NCBI GenBank assembly: GCA_963928055.1
Contig: CAWVDN010000001.1
Span: 682,001 to 746,000 of the forward strand
Direction: 5' to 3'
Source of the DNA: Scatomonas sp963928055
GTDB taxonomy: Bacteria; Bacillota; Clostridia; Lachnospirales; Lachnospiraceae
Length of the DNA: 64,000 nucleotides
Shown here one piece after another: positions 42,842 through 51,439 of this stretch. The notes under the pieces were generated by a model, which saw nothing but the letters and a program-made list of their open reading frames with translations, was not told where the DNA came from and ran no database searches. The position numbers were made by a program, and so were the translations under genes. Positions within the stretch are counted from its first letter, which is position 1; every line of letters begins with the position of its first letter.

Positions 42842-44266
42842 TCACTTCGCCCCTTTATGGAACATCACAGCTCCCACCGTCTTCAGCAAAATCTTGAAAT
42901 CCAGCCCCAGGGACCAGTTGTCTATGTACTCCAGATCCAGGGCCAGGACCTCCTCGAAGTCCGTAATGTCGCTGCGGCCGCTGACCTGCCACATGCCGGT
43001 GATCCCCGGCCGCAGGCTCAGCCGCCGTTTGTAGCGGCCCTTGTACTGTTCAAACTCGTCCATGGTGGGCGGTCGTGTGCCGATCAGGCTCATGTCCCCC
43101 TTCAGCACGTTCCAGAACTGGGGCAGCTCGTCCAGGCTGGTCCGGCGGATGAATTTCCCCACCCGGGTGATCCGGGGATCATCCTCCATCTTGAACATCA
43201 GCCCCTTCATCTCATTTTTGTCCATCAGTTCTTTTTTCCGGGCTTCCGCGTCCTTGTACATGGAGCGGAACTTGTAGATCTTGAACCGCCGGCCGTTTTT
43301 CCCCACCCGAATCTGGGAAAACACCAGGGGGCCCGGGGATTCCAGCAGCAGGGGCGGCGCCAGGAAAACCGTCACGATCCCCGTCAGGGCCAGGCCCACC
43401 AGGGCTCCCAGCACGTCCACCACCCGCTTGGCGAAGGCCATACTCCAGGGGATTTCCCGCTTGTAGAAGGCGGTGACGTAATAATCTCCCAGCTGCTGCA
43501 GCTGCTGGTTATGGCCTTTCAGACGGATATCAAATACATCGATGGCCACGTTGACCTTGGCCCCCATATCCTCCAGGGCGTCCACAATGGGATAGATGTC
43601 GATCCTGTGATCTCCGGGCAGCCGGATAAAGGCCTCGTCCATGACCGTGCCCTTGGCATATTTCAGCAGATTTTTCTGGGTGGCCTTTACCGGAACGCCG
43701 CCGATGCTGCTGCCGATATCCTTGCTCTCCCCGTCCCAGAGGATCAGGGAATGGATCTTGTAATCGTACAGCCGCTCGTCCTGCAGATTGCGGATCACTT
43801 CCTCCGCCCGGTCTTTGGTGGTGATCACCACCAGCCGCTTGCTCTGCTTGCTGTACTTGTACACCCGCAGCAGCCACTGCTTGTAGAGGATGCGGAAGGT
43901 GTACATGAACACGCAGTCGCCGATGAACTGCAGGGTAAAGATCCTCCGGTAGATGGGCTTCATCTGCTGGAAAAAGAACAGGAAAAGGACCATGATCAGA
44001 AGCACGTAAAGGTTGATGCTGACCACTGTCCGGATCTCCTCCAGGATCCCCCGCCGCAGCAGGCTGGAACGGCTGCTCTTCAGGAAAAAGACCAGAAGGT
44101 ACAACAAAAAAACAGCCAGAAGGTAGGTTGTCCGCGAAAACGGTATTCCCATCCGTTTTACATAATCATCGGTCACAAACAAAACCAGCAAGCTGTTAAG
44201 ACATATGGCGACGGTATCCAGACATAAAACCGCCAGGGTGATCAATCTTTGTTTCTCCGGGTACAT
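42842..44266 (-). CDS. Initiating sugar-phosphate transferase (WbaP/CpsE-type)
   Basis: 474-aa polyprenyl glycosylphosphotransferase that starts repeat-unit synthesis by linking a hexose-1-phosphate to undecaprenyl phosphate. Four N-terminal helices (about 10-115) and a nucleotide-fold middle domain (RLVVITTKDRAEEVIRNLQD) precede the catalytic domain: KIYKFRSMYKDAEARKKEL, RRTSLDELPQFWNVLKGDMS, LIGTRPPTMDEFEQY and LRPGITGMWQVSGRS. GC-rich like the chromosome. GGAGGG precedes the ATG. Sugar probably glucose or galactose; not determinable. Confidence 0.93.
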   Translation of the reverse strand: MYPEKQRLITLAVLCLDTVAICLNSLLVLFVTDDYVKRMGIPFSRTTYLLAVFLLYLLVFFLKSSRSSLLRRGILEEIRTVVSINLYVLLIMVLFLFFFQQMKPIYRRIFTLQFIGDCVFMYTFRILYKQWLLRVYKYSKQSKRLVVITTKDRAEEVIRNLQDERLYDYKIHSLILWDGESKDIGSSIGGVPVKATQKNLLKYAKGTVMDEAFIRLPGDHRIDIYPIVDALEDMGAKVNVAIDVFDIRLKGHNQQLQQLGDYYVTAFYKREIPWSMAFAKRVVDVLGALVGLALTGIVTVFLAPPLLLESPGPLVFSQIRVGKNGRRFKIYKFRSMYKDAEARKKELMDKNEMKGLMFKMEDDPRITRVGKFIRRTSLDELPQFWNVLKGDMSLIGTRPPTMDEFEQYKGRYKRRLSLRPGITGMWQVSGRSDITDFEEVLALDLEYIDNWSLGLDFKILLKTVGAVMFHKGAK

Positions 44267-44318
44267 CTTGGCCCGTCCCTCCTCTGTAGATCTTTGTATT
44301 TTCTTTCCGCGCTGTGTG

Positions 44319-44462
44319 TCAGGATCTGTTTTTTTTGTACAGAATGGTCGCGATCAGCCCCACCAACGCCACGGCACAGACGATGCCGGCCCACAGGGCG
44401 ACGCCGGCTCCCTCCTGTCCGGGAAAGACCTTCTCAGCCAACAGGAATCCCAGATATTTCAT
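44319..44462 (-). CDS. Small membrane protein in the cps operon (47 aa)
   Basis: Short gene between the Wzz-like gene and the priming transferase: MKYLGFLLAEKVFPGQEGAG, then one 20-residue membrane helix (VALWAGIVCAVALVGLIATI) and a basic tail LYKKNRS. GGAG lies 11 bases before the ATG, and the gene is in line with its neighbours. I do not recognise a family. Position suggests a role in assembly or in regulating the CpsC/CpsD or priming complex; this is inference. Confidence 0.6.
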   Translation of the reverse strand: MKYLGFLLAEKVFPGQEGAGVALWAGIVCAVALVGLIATILYKKNRS

Positions 44463-44546
44463 TTCGCTGCGCTCCTTTCCCGGCGGCCTCCGCCGGGCCG
44501 CTGCCTTTTCATCTCATGGCGGATCACAGGTCCTGTGATCCTGCCG

Positions 44547-45251
44547 TTACCGTTTTTTTGCCTCCAGGGGCACTACCGCCAGCACGTTGAGCCCCAGATA
44601 CTTCTCCACATCTTCGGAGGTACGGATGCTGTCGTCGGTGATAAAGCGAATCACCAGCACGGCGCAGGCCAGCACAAAGCCTGCCAGAGCCCCCATGACC
44701 ACGTTCTTTTTGGTGCTTGGGCTTACCGGCTCCTGGCTGATCTCGGCCTTCTCCACCAGGGTGGGAGGCGTGGTCTGCATGATCACCGCCACCTGATCGG
44801 AAGTTTCCGACGCCACGGCGTTGGCCACGGCGCAGGCGATCTCCGGATTTTCACAGGTAGCGGAGATGTTCAGGATACGTGTGTCCGCGCTGTTGGTCAC
44901 GGAGATCATCTCCGCGATCTCTTCCCGGGTAAATACTTCTCCCTGATGCAGGGCGATGTCCTGAATGGTGGCATCCAGGACGGTGTTGCTCTTGGCGATC
45001 TGCACGCAGTCCGCCACCAGTTCGGTGCCCAGCTGCAGGTCGGACATGGAGGTTTCCTCCGTGTTCCGGGGCAGCACGTACAGCATGGCCTCGGATTTAT
45101 ACTGGGGCGTCATAAAACCTGCTGTGACGATCAGCGCCGCGGCAGCCCCCAGGATCATTGTCAGCAGGATCGCCCACCACCGGGCCAGCAGACTGCGGAA
45201 CAGTCCCCCCAGGTCGATCTCTACTTCCTCATTTTCATGCTTTGTTTCCAT
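44547..45251 (-). CDS. Wzz-type polysaccharide chain-length/CpsC-like protein
   Basis: 234-aa membrane adaptor with two helices: residues about 25-47 (WWAILLTMILGAAAALIVTA) and about 187-210 (VVMGALAGFVLACAVLVIRF). The extracytoplasmic middle contains MLYVLPRNTEETSMSDLQLG and the Pro-rich motif SQEPVSPSTKKN before the second helix, as in Wzz/CpsC proteins. It should activate the tyrosine kinase encoded just upstream and set chain length. GC-rich. Confidence 0.9.
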   Translation of the reverse strand: METKHENEEVEIDLGGLFRSLLARWWAILLTMILGAAAALIVTAGFMTPQYKSEAMLYVLPRNTEETSMSDLQLGTELVADCVQIAKSNTVLDATIQDIALHQGEVFTREEIAEMISVTNSADTRILNISATCENPEIACAVANAVASETSDQVAVIMQTTPPTLVEKAEISQEPVSPSTKKNVVMGALAGFVLACAVLVIRFITDDSIRTSEDVEKYLGLNVLAVVPLEAKKR

Positions 45252-45269
45252 CTTCTATCCTCCCGGTAC

Positions 45270-46007
45270 TCAGGCCTCTGCCTGGTCTTTCTTCTGCTCC
45301 GCGGAGTGACGGATCTTGTCTCCGCTGTCGTAATTCCCGTAGTAGGCGCCGTAGTACTTTCCGTACTGGCCGTTGAGCCTGGTGCTCATCTTGTTCAGCA
45401 CCACTCCCAGGATCTTCACCTGCGCGGCCTGAAGCTGCTCCGTAACGTTCCTGGCCAGATTCCGGGAGGTCTCGTTGGCCGCCAGCACCAGGATCACTCC
45501 GTCACACTGCTTGGCCGCCACCGCCGCGTCGATGACGCTGCCCAGAGGGGGCGTGTCCACGAGCACGTACTGGAAGGATTCCCGCACCGCCTTCAGCAGC
45601 CGCTGGAACCGGTCGTTGCCCAGAAGTTCCGTGGGATTGACGGGAAAGACCCCGGAGGGGATCAGATAAAGGTTTTTCTCGCTGGTGGCGTAGAGGACGT
45701 CGCTGACCTCCGCCTGTCCGGAAAGGAAATGGCTCAGCCCTTTCTGCTGGCCTTCCATCTTCAGCCGGCTTACGATCACGGATTTCCGCATATCCGCGTC
45801 GATGAGCAGCACCTTTTTCCCGGACTCCGCGAAAGAGCAGGCCAGCTGGTAGGCCACGGTGGATTTTCCGTCGTTGGGCATGCAGCTGGTCACCGCCAGC
45901 ACTTTGTTTTCCACTCCCGTAAATTCAATATTGGTCCGCAGGGTCCGATAGATTTCCTTCATCCTCAGACTGGCGGTTTTTTTATTGTTGATCTCGATCT
46001 TATTCAC
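45270..46007 (-). CDS. CpsD/CapB-type bacterial tyrosine kinase
   Basis: 245-aa BY-kinase. Walker A is in TSCMPNDGKSTVAYQLACSF, Walker A' in KVLLIDADMRKS and Walker B in YVLVDTPPLGSVIDAA. The C-terminal tyrosine cluster YGKYYGAYYGNYDSGD is the autophosphorylation tail. Partner of the Wzz-like protein and target of the CpsB phosphatase encoded upstream, with which it overlaps by 8 bp. Phosphorylation cycling would control polymer length and export. Confidence 0.94.
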   Translation of the reverse strand: MNKIEINNKKTASLRMKEIYRTLRTNIEFTGVENKVLAVTSCMPNDGKSTVAYQLACSFAESGKKVLLIDADMRKSVIVSRLKMEGQQKGLSHFLSGQAEVSDVLYATSEKNLYLIPSGVFPVNPTELLGNDRFQRLLKAVRESFQYVLVDTPPLGSVIDAAVAAKQCDGVILVLAANETSRNLARNVTEQLQAAQVKILGVVLNKMSTRLNGQYGKYYGAYYGNYDSGDKIRHSAEQKKDQAEA

Positions 46008-46722
46008 CTAAATACTCTCCTTTGATGACAGCCAGGGCATTTTCGCCGCAGAGCCTGTCCCTGTATTCCTTTCCCAGCTTTTTCTCGATAGCGTTGGCGC
46101 ACTGGGCCATGTGAAATCCCCGGCGGACGGAATCGTGGGCGTCGCAGCCGATGACATGGATCTTCCACTGCCGCGCCAGCTTCCACAGCTGCCGGGTCCT
46201 GGACCAGCCCAGGCCGCCCAGCAGGCTGGATGCGTTCACCTGCAGGAAGGCGCCCATGTCGATGAGTTCTTCCGCCCTTCCCTGCTTTGTCAGCGCCTCG
46301 TACCGCTCCATGTGGGCCAGGATGGGCCAGAATCCCGCGTAGCGGATCTCCTGGACCGCCCTCTGGATGTAGGAGTATTCCGCCCCCGGCTGGAACTCAA
46401 TGAGGGCGTACCGGGTGCCGTTCATGGAAAGAGGTTTCCCGGCCGCCAGCTTTTCGGGAATGCTGGAATCAAAATACAGCTCAAAGCCCGGGTACAGCCG
46501 GAATCCCGGCTGGATCTCCTCCGCCGTCCGGGAAAGGGCCGCCAGGGCCAGGTTCCTTCTTAAAATATAATCCTCTGGGGCGCTGCTGCTGTAATGGGGC
46601 GTTGCCGCAATGGCTCCGATGCCCTCCTGGACCGCCGCCAGCAGCATCTCCCTGGCCGCCGCCTCATCGGCGGCTCCATCGTCCAGTCCCGGCAGGATAT
46701 GGCAGTGCAGATCGATCATCAT
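46000..46722 (-). CDS. CpsB/YwqE-type tyrosine-protein phosphatase
   Basis: 240-aa PHP-fold, metal-dependent phosphatase. The N-terminal MMIDLHCHILPGLDDGA holds the HxH metal ligands. ATPHYSSS, ILAHMERYEALTKQGRAEEL and HVIGCDAHDSVRRGFHMAQ complete the metal site. It dephosphorylates the CpsD tyrosine tail. The start overlaps the stop of the upstream gene (ATGATG), so the first genes of the operon are coupled. Confidence 0.94.
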   Translation of the reverse strand: MMIDLHCHILPGLDDGAADEAAAREMLLAAVQEGIGAIAATPHYSSSAPEDYILRRNLALAALSRTAEEIQPGFRLYPGFELYFDSSIPEKLAAGKPLSMNGTRYALIEFQPGAEYSYIQRAVQEIRYAGFWPILAHMERYEALTKQGRAEELIDMGAFLQVNASSLLGGLGWSRTRQLWKLARQWKIHVIGCDAHDSVRRGFHMAQCANAIEKKLGKEYRDRLCGENALAVIKGEYLGE

Positions 46723-47465
46723 ACCACAGTTACCTCCAGAACATCCTCATTGGAAAAATTGCCGCTGCTGTCCGCCACGTAGTAGGTCAGGGTGTAGGTA
46801 CCCGGCGTGGAGGGATCCACGGTCCCCGAGATCTGGATCTGGGTAAAAAGGTAATCCTGGGTATCCACATCGTCGGTGATGCTCTCCACATAGGACAGCT
46901 GGTTAAATTCGCTGCCGGCGGAAATGGTCACCACATGCTGAGAAAGCCGGAGCTCCGGGCTGCCTTCCGGCAGGGCCGCGATCTCCTGTTCCATCTGCTC
47001 CCGGCGCTGGCTCTCCTCATCCGCCTCCGGCTCCTCCGTAGGAGCGGGAGTGGCCGCCGGGGTGCCTGTGGGTTCCGACTCCCGGGCGGGCACGGCCTGG
47101 GCAGGCATGGATCCGGATGCTTCCTCTTCTCCGCCGCCGGCCGCCGCGTTCAGGACCCGCTCTTCTTTCGTCACATTATAATGGGTGTCCATGGCCACAT
47201 AAGTGACCACGGCCATATCCCCCAGGTCGTTGACTTTTTCTACCTGCAGGGTGTCCGAAACATCGCCGTCCCGGCTGTCCCGGGCGCTGACCCCCTGCAG
47301 CAGCTCCTCCTCCGTCATGCCTTCGGAGTAGAGGATCTGCCTGCTCTCATCAAAAAGAATGGCAGGACCTTCTTTATCTTGTGCCAGATAAACCACCGCG
47401 GCCACAACCACCGAGGCGGCTGCGGCGATCGCCAGAATCCCGGCTCCGATCTTTGTCTTTTTCAT
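46719..47465 (-). CDS. Secreted/anchored protein with bacterial Ig/DUF5011-like domains, first gene of the cps operon
   Basis: 248-aa protein with an N-terminal membrane or signal helix (MKKTKIGAGILAIAAAASVV). It has one domain with LLQGVSARDSRDGDVSDTLQ, the DxxDGD pattern of DUF5011-type Ig-like domains. A low-complexity Pro/Thr/Glu linker follows (about 105-150), then a second Ig-like domain ending GTVDPSTPGTYTLTYYVADS. No enzyme motif. ATG 47465 has GGAG 12 bases upstream. It might be a surface or periplasmic factor of the polysaccharide machinery; role unknown. Confidence 0.75.
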   Translation of the reverse strand: MKKTKIGAGILAIAAAASVVVAAVVYLAQDKEGPAILFDESRQILYSEGMTEEELLQGVSARDSRDGDVSDTLQVEKVNDLGDMAVVTYVAMDTHYNVTKEERVLNAAAGGGEEEASGSMPAQAVPARESEPTGTPAATPAPTEEPEADEESQRREQMEQEIAALPEGSPELRLSQHVVTISAGSEFNQLSYVESITDDVDTQDYLFTQIQISGTVDPSTPGTYTLTYYVADSSGNFSNEDVLEVTVV

Positions 47466-47485
47466 ATTGTTCTGACGCTCCTTTT

Positions 47486-47503
47486 GGGACAGTCTCCTGT
47501 CCC
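47486..47503 (-). promoter_or_regulatory. Hairpin in the cps operon leader
   Basis: Minus strand GGGACAG-GAGA-CTGTCCC, a 7-bp perfect stem with a tetraloop, immediately followed by AAAAGGAG, the ribosome site of the first cps gene. It could act as a translational control element or RNA stabiliser. Confidence 0.5.
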
Positions 47504-47553
47504 CTCTGTAGTCATGGGCTGCCGATACACAAAGTACGGCCTTTACCCCCCTT

Positions 47554-47582
47554 ACTTTAGAAAACTTTTTATGGGATGTCAA
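47554..47582 (-). promoter_or_regulatory. Promoter of the cps/eps operon
   Basis: Minus strand TTGACA (47577-47582), 17-bp spacer, TAAAGT (47554-47559). It lies in the gap after the GTPase-NYN gene and about 90 bp before the first cps ATG. No other good promoter is seen before 33.3 kb, so this probably drives the whole locus. Confidence 0.75.
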
Positions 47583-47590
47583 GCAATTTT

Positions 47591-50353
47591 TCAATCATCT
47601 CCGCCGGCAGATTCTTCCTGTTTTTTTCCCAGGCGGATCCGCTCCAGAGCCTCTGCCAGTTCCGGCTCCGCCCCCTCAAAGAGTCCCCGGCCCTTCCGGG
47701 AAGTTTCCGCCAGATACGATTCCCGCAGTTCCTCTTCCATTTCCCGGATCTCTTTCTGAAATTCCCGGGCGGATACCCGCACGGCTCCCGCCCCCAGGAT
47801 GATCATCTGTTCCAGGGCGTCGGAGGTGGCCACCCGCACCCGGTGCCCGGGGCCGATCTTCCGCGCGGTCTTCTCGATGTACTGGTCCGCGGTCTCCGCC
47901 TCTTTGGTATAGACCACGTAAATATTGTGATGCCGGTTCACCTCCCCGGGCCCTCCCGGCACTTTATAGGCGTCAAAGACCAGGATCAGGGTGCAGGGAT
48001 GATAGCCCTGATAGTTGCAGAGGATGTCCACAAGCTTGTCCCTGGCGGCGTCAATGTTCGCCTCAGCCAGCGCCCGCAGGTCCTCCCAGGCGAAGATGAT
48101 GTTGTAGCCGTCCACCAGCAGATATTCTTCCCCCTGCTTTTTCACAGGGCGCCGGGGACGGATGTCTTCCGGCAGGGGATCCCGCCTGGCAGGCCGCTTC
48201 CAGCCCGGCGCCGGCCGCCGGCTCTTTTCTTCCCCGGACCGGCCGTAGGTCCTGGCGAAGATCTCCCGCAGCTCTTTTTCCGTGGCCTCGTAGGCCCTGG
48301 TCCGCTCTTTAAAATCCGGCGCCGGCCCTCCGGTCTTTCCCGGCGGGGTCCTGTCCGCAGTCCGCGCCTCTTCCTGCCGCTCTTCCGGCCGCCAGCCGCT
48401 GTCCACATGCATCCGCTCCCGCACCTGGTACCAGGGCACCACCACTCCGGCCCCGTGGGAACAGAAGACAGAACAGGAAAGATTTTCCGGGTCCGTATCC
48501 GGATCGTATCCTTTTTCTTCCAGAATCTTTTCCTGGTCCCCGCAGGGCTCGTATCCCCGGAGGCTCACCGTCATCCGGCCCTGGCCCCTGGTGTAGGACG
48601 TCAGCTCTTCCTGATAATTTCCCAGGGCCGCCGCCGGGACGGCGCCGGTCAGCAGTGCCCGCTCTCCGTCGGACACCGGAGGCTCCGTGGTCCCTCCCAT
48701 ACGCTGGATATCCGAGATGGCTCTGCCCAGATTTACCGCCGGAAGGTCCAGCTGCAGATCGCAGACCGGCTCCAGCACCACGCTCTCTGTCATCATCAGT
48801 CCCTGGCGCACCGCCCTCCAGGCCGCCTGGCGGAAATCTCCCCCTTCCGTATGCTTGGTGTGGGCCCGTCCCGTCAGCAGCGTGATCTTCACATCGGTGA
48901 GTTCGGAGCCTGTCAGGACGCCCAGATGTTTTTTCCCTTCCAGTTCCTTCAGGATCAGCCGCTGCCAGTTTCCTTCCAGATCCTCCTCCCGGCAGCGGTT
49001 CTCGTACACCACGCCGCTGCCCGGCTCCCCGGGCTCCAGCAGAAGATGGACTTCCGCGTAGTGCCGGAGGGGTTCAAAGTGTCCCACGCCCTCCGCCGGC
49101 CGGAGGATCGTTTCTTTATATATAATGGAGCCGGAGCCGAAGGTTATCGCCAGTCCGTACCGCTCCCGCAGGATCTGCTGGAGGATCTCCATCTGCACCT
49201 GCCCCATGACCTGGGCGGTGATCTCCCCGGAAGCCGGATCCCGGGACACATGGAGCATGGGTTCCTCCTCTTCCAGGCTCTCCAGGGCCTGCATGGCTTT
49301 CCGGGGATCCGCCTCTTCCGGCAGGATCAGCCGATAGGTCAGAACCGGTTCCAGCACCGCCTGCTCTCCGGCAGGCTCCGCTCCCAGCCCTTCCCCGGCT
49401 TTTACCCGGGAAAGGCCGCTGACGGCGCAGACCGCCCCCGCCGGGACCTCCTGGACCAGCCGGTATCCGGCCCCGGAGTACACCCGGATCTGGTTCACTT
49501 TCTCCTCCCAGGGCTCTGCTCCCCCTCTTTTCAGCAGGGTCTTCACCTTCAGGCTTCCTCCGGTGATCTTCATCCATGCCAGCCGCTCCCCTTTGGGATC
49601 CCGGGATATCTTGAACACCCGGGCTCCGAACTCCGACGGATATTCCCGGACCGGAGCGTACTCCGCCAGTCCCCGCAGCAGTTCCTCCACCCCTTCCGTT
49701 TTCAGGGCGGAGCCGAAATAGCAGGGAAACAGCTGACGGTCCCGGATCAGCCGGCAGATCGCTTCTTTCTCCACCGGCTCTCCCTCCAGATACCGTTCCA
49801 TAAGATTCTCATCACAAAGAGCCAGTTCCTCCTGCATGGCGTCCGACTGCAGATCTTCCCCGAAATCCAGGCAGCGGCTGTCCAGCTTTTCCTTCACTTC
49901 TTTCAGAAGTCCCTCCCGGTCCGTCCCCGGCTGATCCATTTTGTTGATGAACAGGAACACCGGGATCCCGTACCGTTTCAGCAGCTTCCACAGGGTCCGC
50001 GCCTGGCCCCGGACGCCGTCCGCCCCGCTGATCACCAGAACGGCGCAGTCCAGCACCTGCAGGGTCCGCTCCATCTCCGGCGAAAAGTCCACATGGCCCG
50101 GGGTGTCCAGCAGAGTCACCTGCCGGTCCTCCAGAGTGAGCTCCGCCTGCTTGGAAAAGATCGTGATGCCCCGGGCCTTCTCCAGAGCCTCCGTATCCAG
50201 GAAGGCGTCCTGATGGTCCACCCGGCCCAGTCTGCGGATACTGCCCGACAGATAGAGCAGCGCCTCCGACAGGGTGGTCTTCCCCGCGTCCACATGGGCC
50301 AACAGACCCGCGCATATTCGTTTGATCGGCTTCTTCTCCTGCTGTTCGCCCAT
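47591..50353 (-). CDS. EF-G/TetM-like translational GTPase fused to a YacP/Rae1-type NYN nuclease domain
   Basis: 920-aa fusion. Residues 1-~640 are an EF-G-like factor of the ribosomal-protection class: G1 AHVDAGKTTLSEALL (19-33), G3 DTPGHVDFSPEMER, G4 INKMDQPGTD, and domains IV-V through LPAVNLGRAISDIQRMGG and SVFCSHGAGVVVPW. A charged linker (~650-740) follows. Residues 742 to about 880 are an NYN (PIN-like) domain of the YacP family: LLVDGYNIIFAWEDL, LILVFDAYKVPGG, VYTKEAETADQYIEK and VRVATSDALEQMIILGAGA, with the acidic metal residues present. YacP (Rae1) of Bacillus cleaves mRNA in the ribosomal A site, which is where EF-G-like proteins bind. ATG 50353 has GGAGGAG upstream. Drug resistance should not be assumed. 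Confidence 0.9.
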   Translation of the reverse strand: MGEQQEKKPIKRICAGLLAHVDAGKTTLSEALLYLSGSIRRLGRVDHQDAFLDTEALEKARGITIFSKQAELTLEDRQVTLLDTPGHVDFSPEMERTLQVLDCAVLVISGADGVRGQARTLWKLLKRYGIPVFLFINKMDQPGTDREGLLKEVKEKLDSRCLDFGEDLQSDAMQEELALCDENLMERYLEGEPVEKEAICRLIRDRQLFPCYFGSALKTEGVEELLRGLAEYAPVREYPSEFGARVFKISRDPKGERLAWMKITGGSLKVKTLLKRGGAEPWEEKVNQIRVYSGAGYRLVQEVPAGAVCAVSGLSRVKAGEGLGAEPAGEQAVLEPVLTYRLILPEEADPRKAMQALESLEEEEPMLHVSRDPASGEITAQVMGQVQMEILQQILRERYGLAITFGSGSIIYKETILRPAEGVGHFEPLRHYAEVHLLLEPGEPGSGVVYENRCREEDLEGNWQRLILKELEGKKHLGVLTGSELTDVKITLLTGRAHTKHTEGGDFRQAAWRAVRQGLMMTESVVLEPVCDLQLDLPAVNLGRAISDIQRMGGTTEPPVSDGERALLTGAVPAAALGNYQEELTSYTRGQGRMTVSLRGYEPCGDQEKILEEKGYDPDTDPENLSCSVFCSHGAGVVVPWYQVRERMHVDSGWRPEERQEEARTADRTPPGKTGGPAPDFKERTRAYEATEKELREIFARTYGRSGEEKSRRPAPGWKRPARRDPLPEDIRPRRPVKKQGEEYLLVDGYNIIFAWEDLRALAEANIDAARDKLVDILCNYQGYHPCTLILVFDAYKVPGGPGEVNRHHNIYVVYTKEAETADQYIEKTARKIGPGHRVRVATSDALEQMIILGAGAVRVSAREFQKEIREMEEELRESYLAETSRKGRGLFEGAEPELAEALERIRLGKKQEESAGGDD

Positions 50354-50384
50354 AAAAAGCACTCCTCCCGTGAGAACATACTGA
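50345..50384. repeat. 40-bp direct repeat, left copy
   Basis: Covers the first codons, ribosome site and 31 bp upstream of the GTPase-NYN gene. It matches 53008-53047 at 38 of 40 positions and in the same orientation. Sequences diverge abruptly at both edges. The pair brackets 50385-53007. Confidence 0.85.
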
Positions 50385-50454
50385 ACACAGTATATCACAA
50401 GGGGCGGCGCTCGTCGAGGCGTTGCTTTTCCTTCGCTGAGCAATTGTCTATGGC

Positions 50455-51274
50455 TTACAACGTGTTCCCCATAGGGAGTTTCGGATAAATAAGTATGTCG
50501 TTGCGTTTCGTGAACATCTCAATTGTATAAACGCCTTTTTCCAAGTATTCACAAATGTTGTCCTGCTGTGTTCGAAGCTGCGCCAGTTGGCTTTGAACAA
50601 CAGATAAGGCGGTATCAATAGGATCTGTTTGGGGAAGATCATCTGATTTTACCTTGATCGTATATTCTGCCAGCCAACTTCTCATTGCATCCAAAATCGC
50701 ATCCTCTGCAAAATCACATTTAATTGCCCGGCAGCCACACCCCCTGGTTGGGCAGCGATACCAAGGCAATGTACTCTGTTTTTTGCTTGGAACATTTCGC
50801 TTCATAAGCGCACCACATTTTTCGCAGTACAATATAGAAGCAAAAGGATTGGCCAGTTTCCTGTTTGTATTGACTGAAACGTGACCTCTTTCTCTTTGTT
50901 TGGCTCTTACCGCGTCCCACTGTTCTTGAGTAACGATTGGATCATGCAATCCTTCATACATCCCTGTATTAACCAGTTCCAACAGGCGAAGCATCTTGGG
51001 GCGTGCAGAAAGCGACTCTCCAGAAACCACTTCTTCCAGAATCTCTACAACATTCAAACGCCGCTCCTTGCCGCGCACCCGACCGGTGCGGGCGGCGTAG
51101 GTCTGCCTGTCCAGCAGGAACTTGGCGTCGGCCAAGCGGCTGTCACACTGGTAGCTGGTGATGAGCCTGCCGTGGTCGGTCTTTTCAGGATTCTTTGCAT
51201 AGTCGATGATGTCACTGATGGCCTTTGCCGACTGTGCGGCCTTTGCCAGCGTGCAGCAGCATGATGCGGGCCAT
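50455..51274 (-). pseudogene. Relaxase / serine-recombinase fusion remnant
   Basis: The 5' part encodes a mobilisation relaxase start: from ATG 51274 MARIMLLHAGKGRTVGK, then after a one-base insertion AISDIIDYAKNPEKTDHGRL, ITSYQCDSRLADAKFLL. At about residue 65 it changes into a large serine recombinase: VVEILEEVVSGESLSARPKM, LRLLELVNTG is joined directly to YEGLHDPIVTQEQWDAV, so the central recombinase part is deleted. The zinc-ribbon-like CEKCGALMKR...CPTRGCGCRA and coiled-coil end remain. The N-terminal catalytic serine domain is absent. This is the wreck of a mobilisable element, not a working enzyme. Confidence 0.8.
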
Positions 51275-51368
51275 GATCCTCTCAACTTGGTCAGCGACCA
51301 AGTGTTTGACTAAGATAATGACCGAGATGATTCGCCCATAATGTTGTATTTTTTCTTACCGAATGGGT

Positions 51369-51397
51369 TTGATAATACTTGAAAAATCCCGTATAAT
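51369..51397 (+). promoter_or_regulatory. Promoter of the AlbA_2 regulator gene
   Basis: TTGATA (51369-51374), 17-bp spacer, TATAAT (51392-51397), 42 bp before ATG 51440. Divergent from the relaxase remnant. Confidence 0.8.
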
Positions 51398-51439
51398 AAA
51401 AAAGTACAAATCCAACATCGAAAGGGGGCTGTTGCTCCT

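Noticed and set aside
47591..50353. Tetracycline resistance gene
   Set aside because: The GTPase part resembles TetM-type proteins, but the length and NYN fusion fit a separate family. Sequence gives no direct support for resistance.
47576..50488. 970-codon plus-strand open frame opposite the GTPase-NYN gene
   Set aside because: Antisense shadow of a clearly recognised protein; no start signals and no domains.
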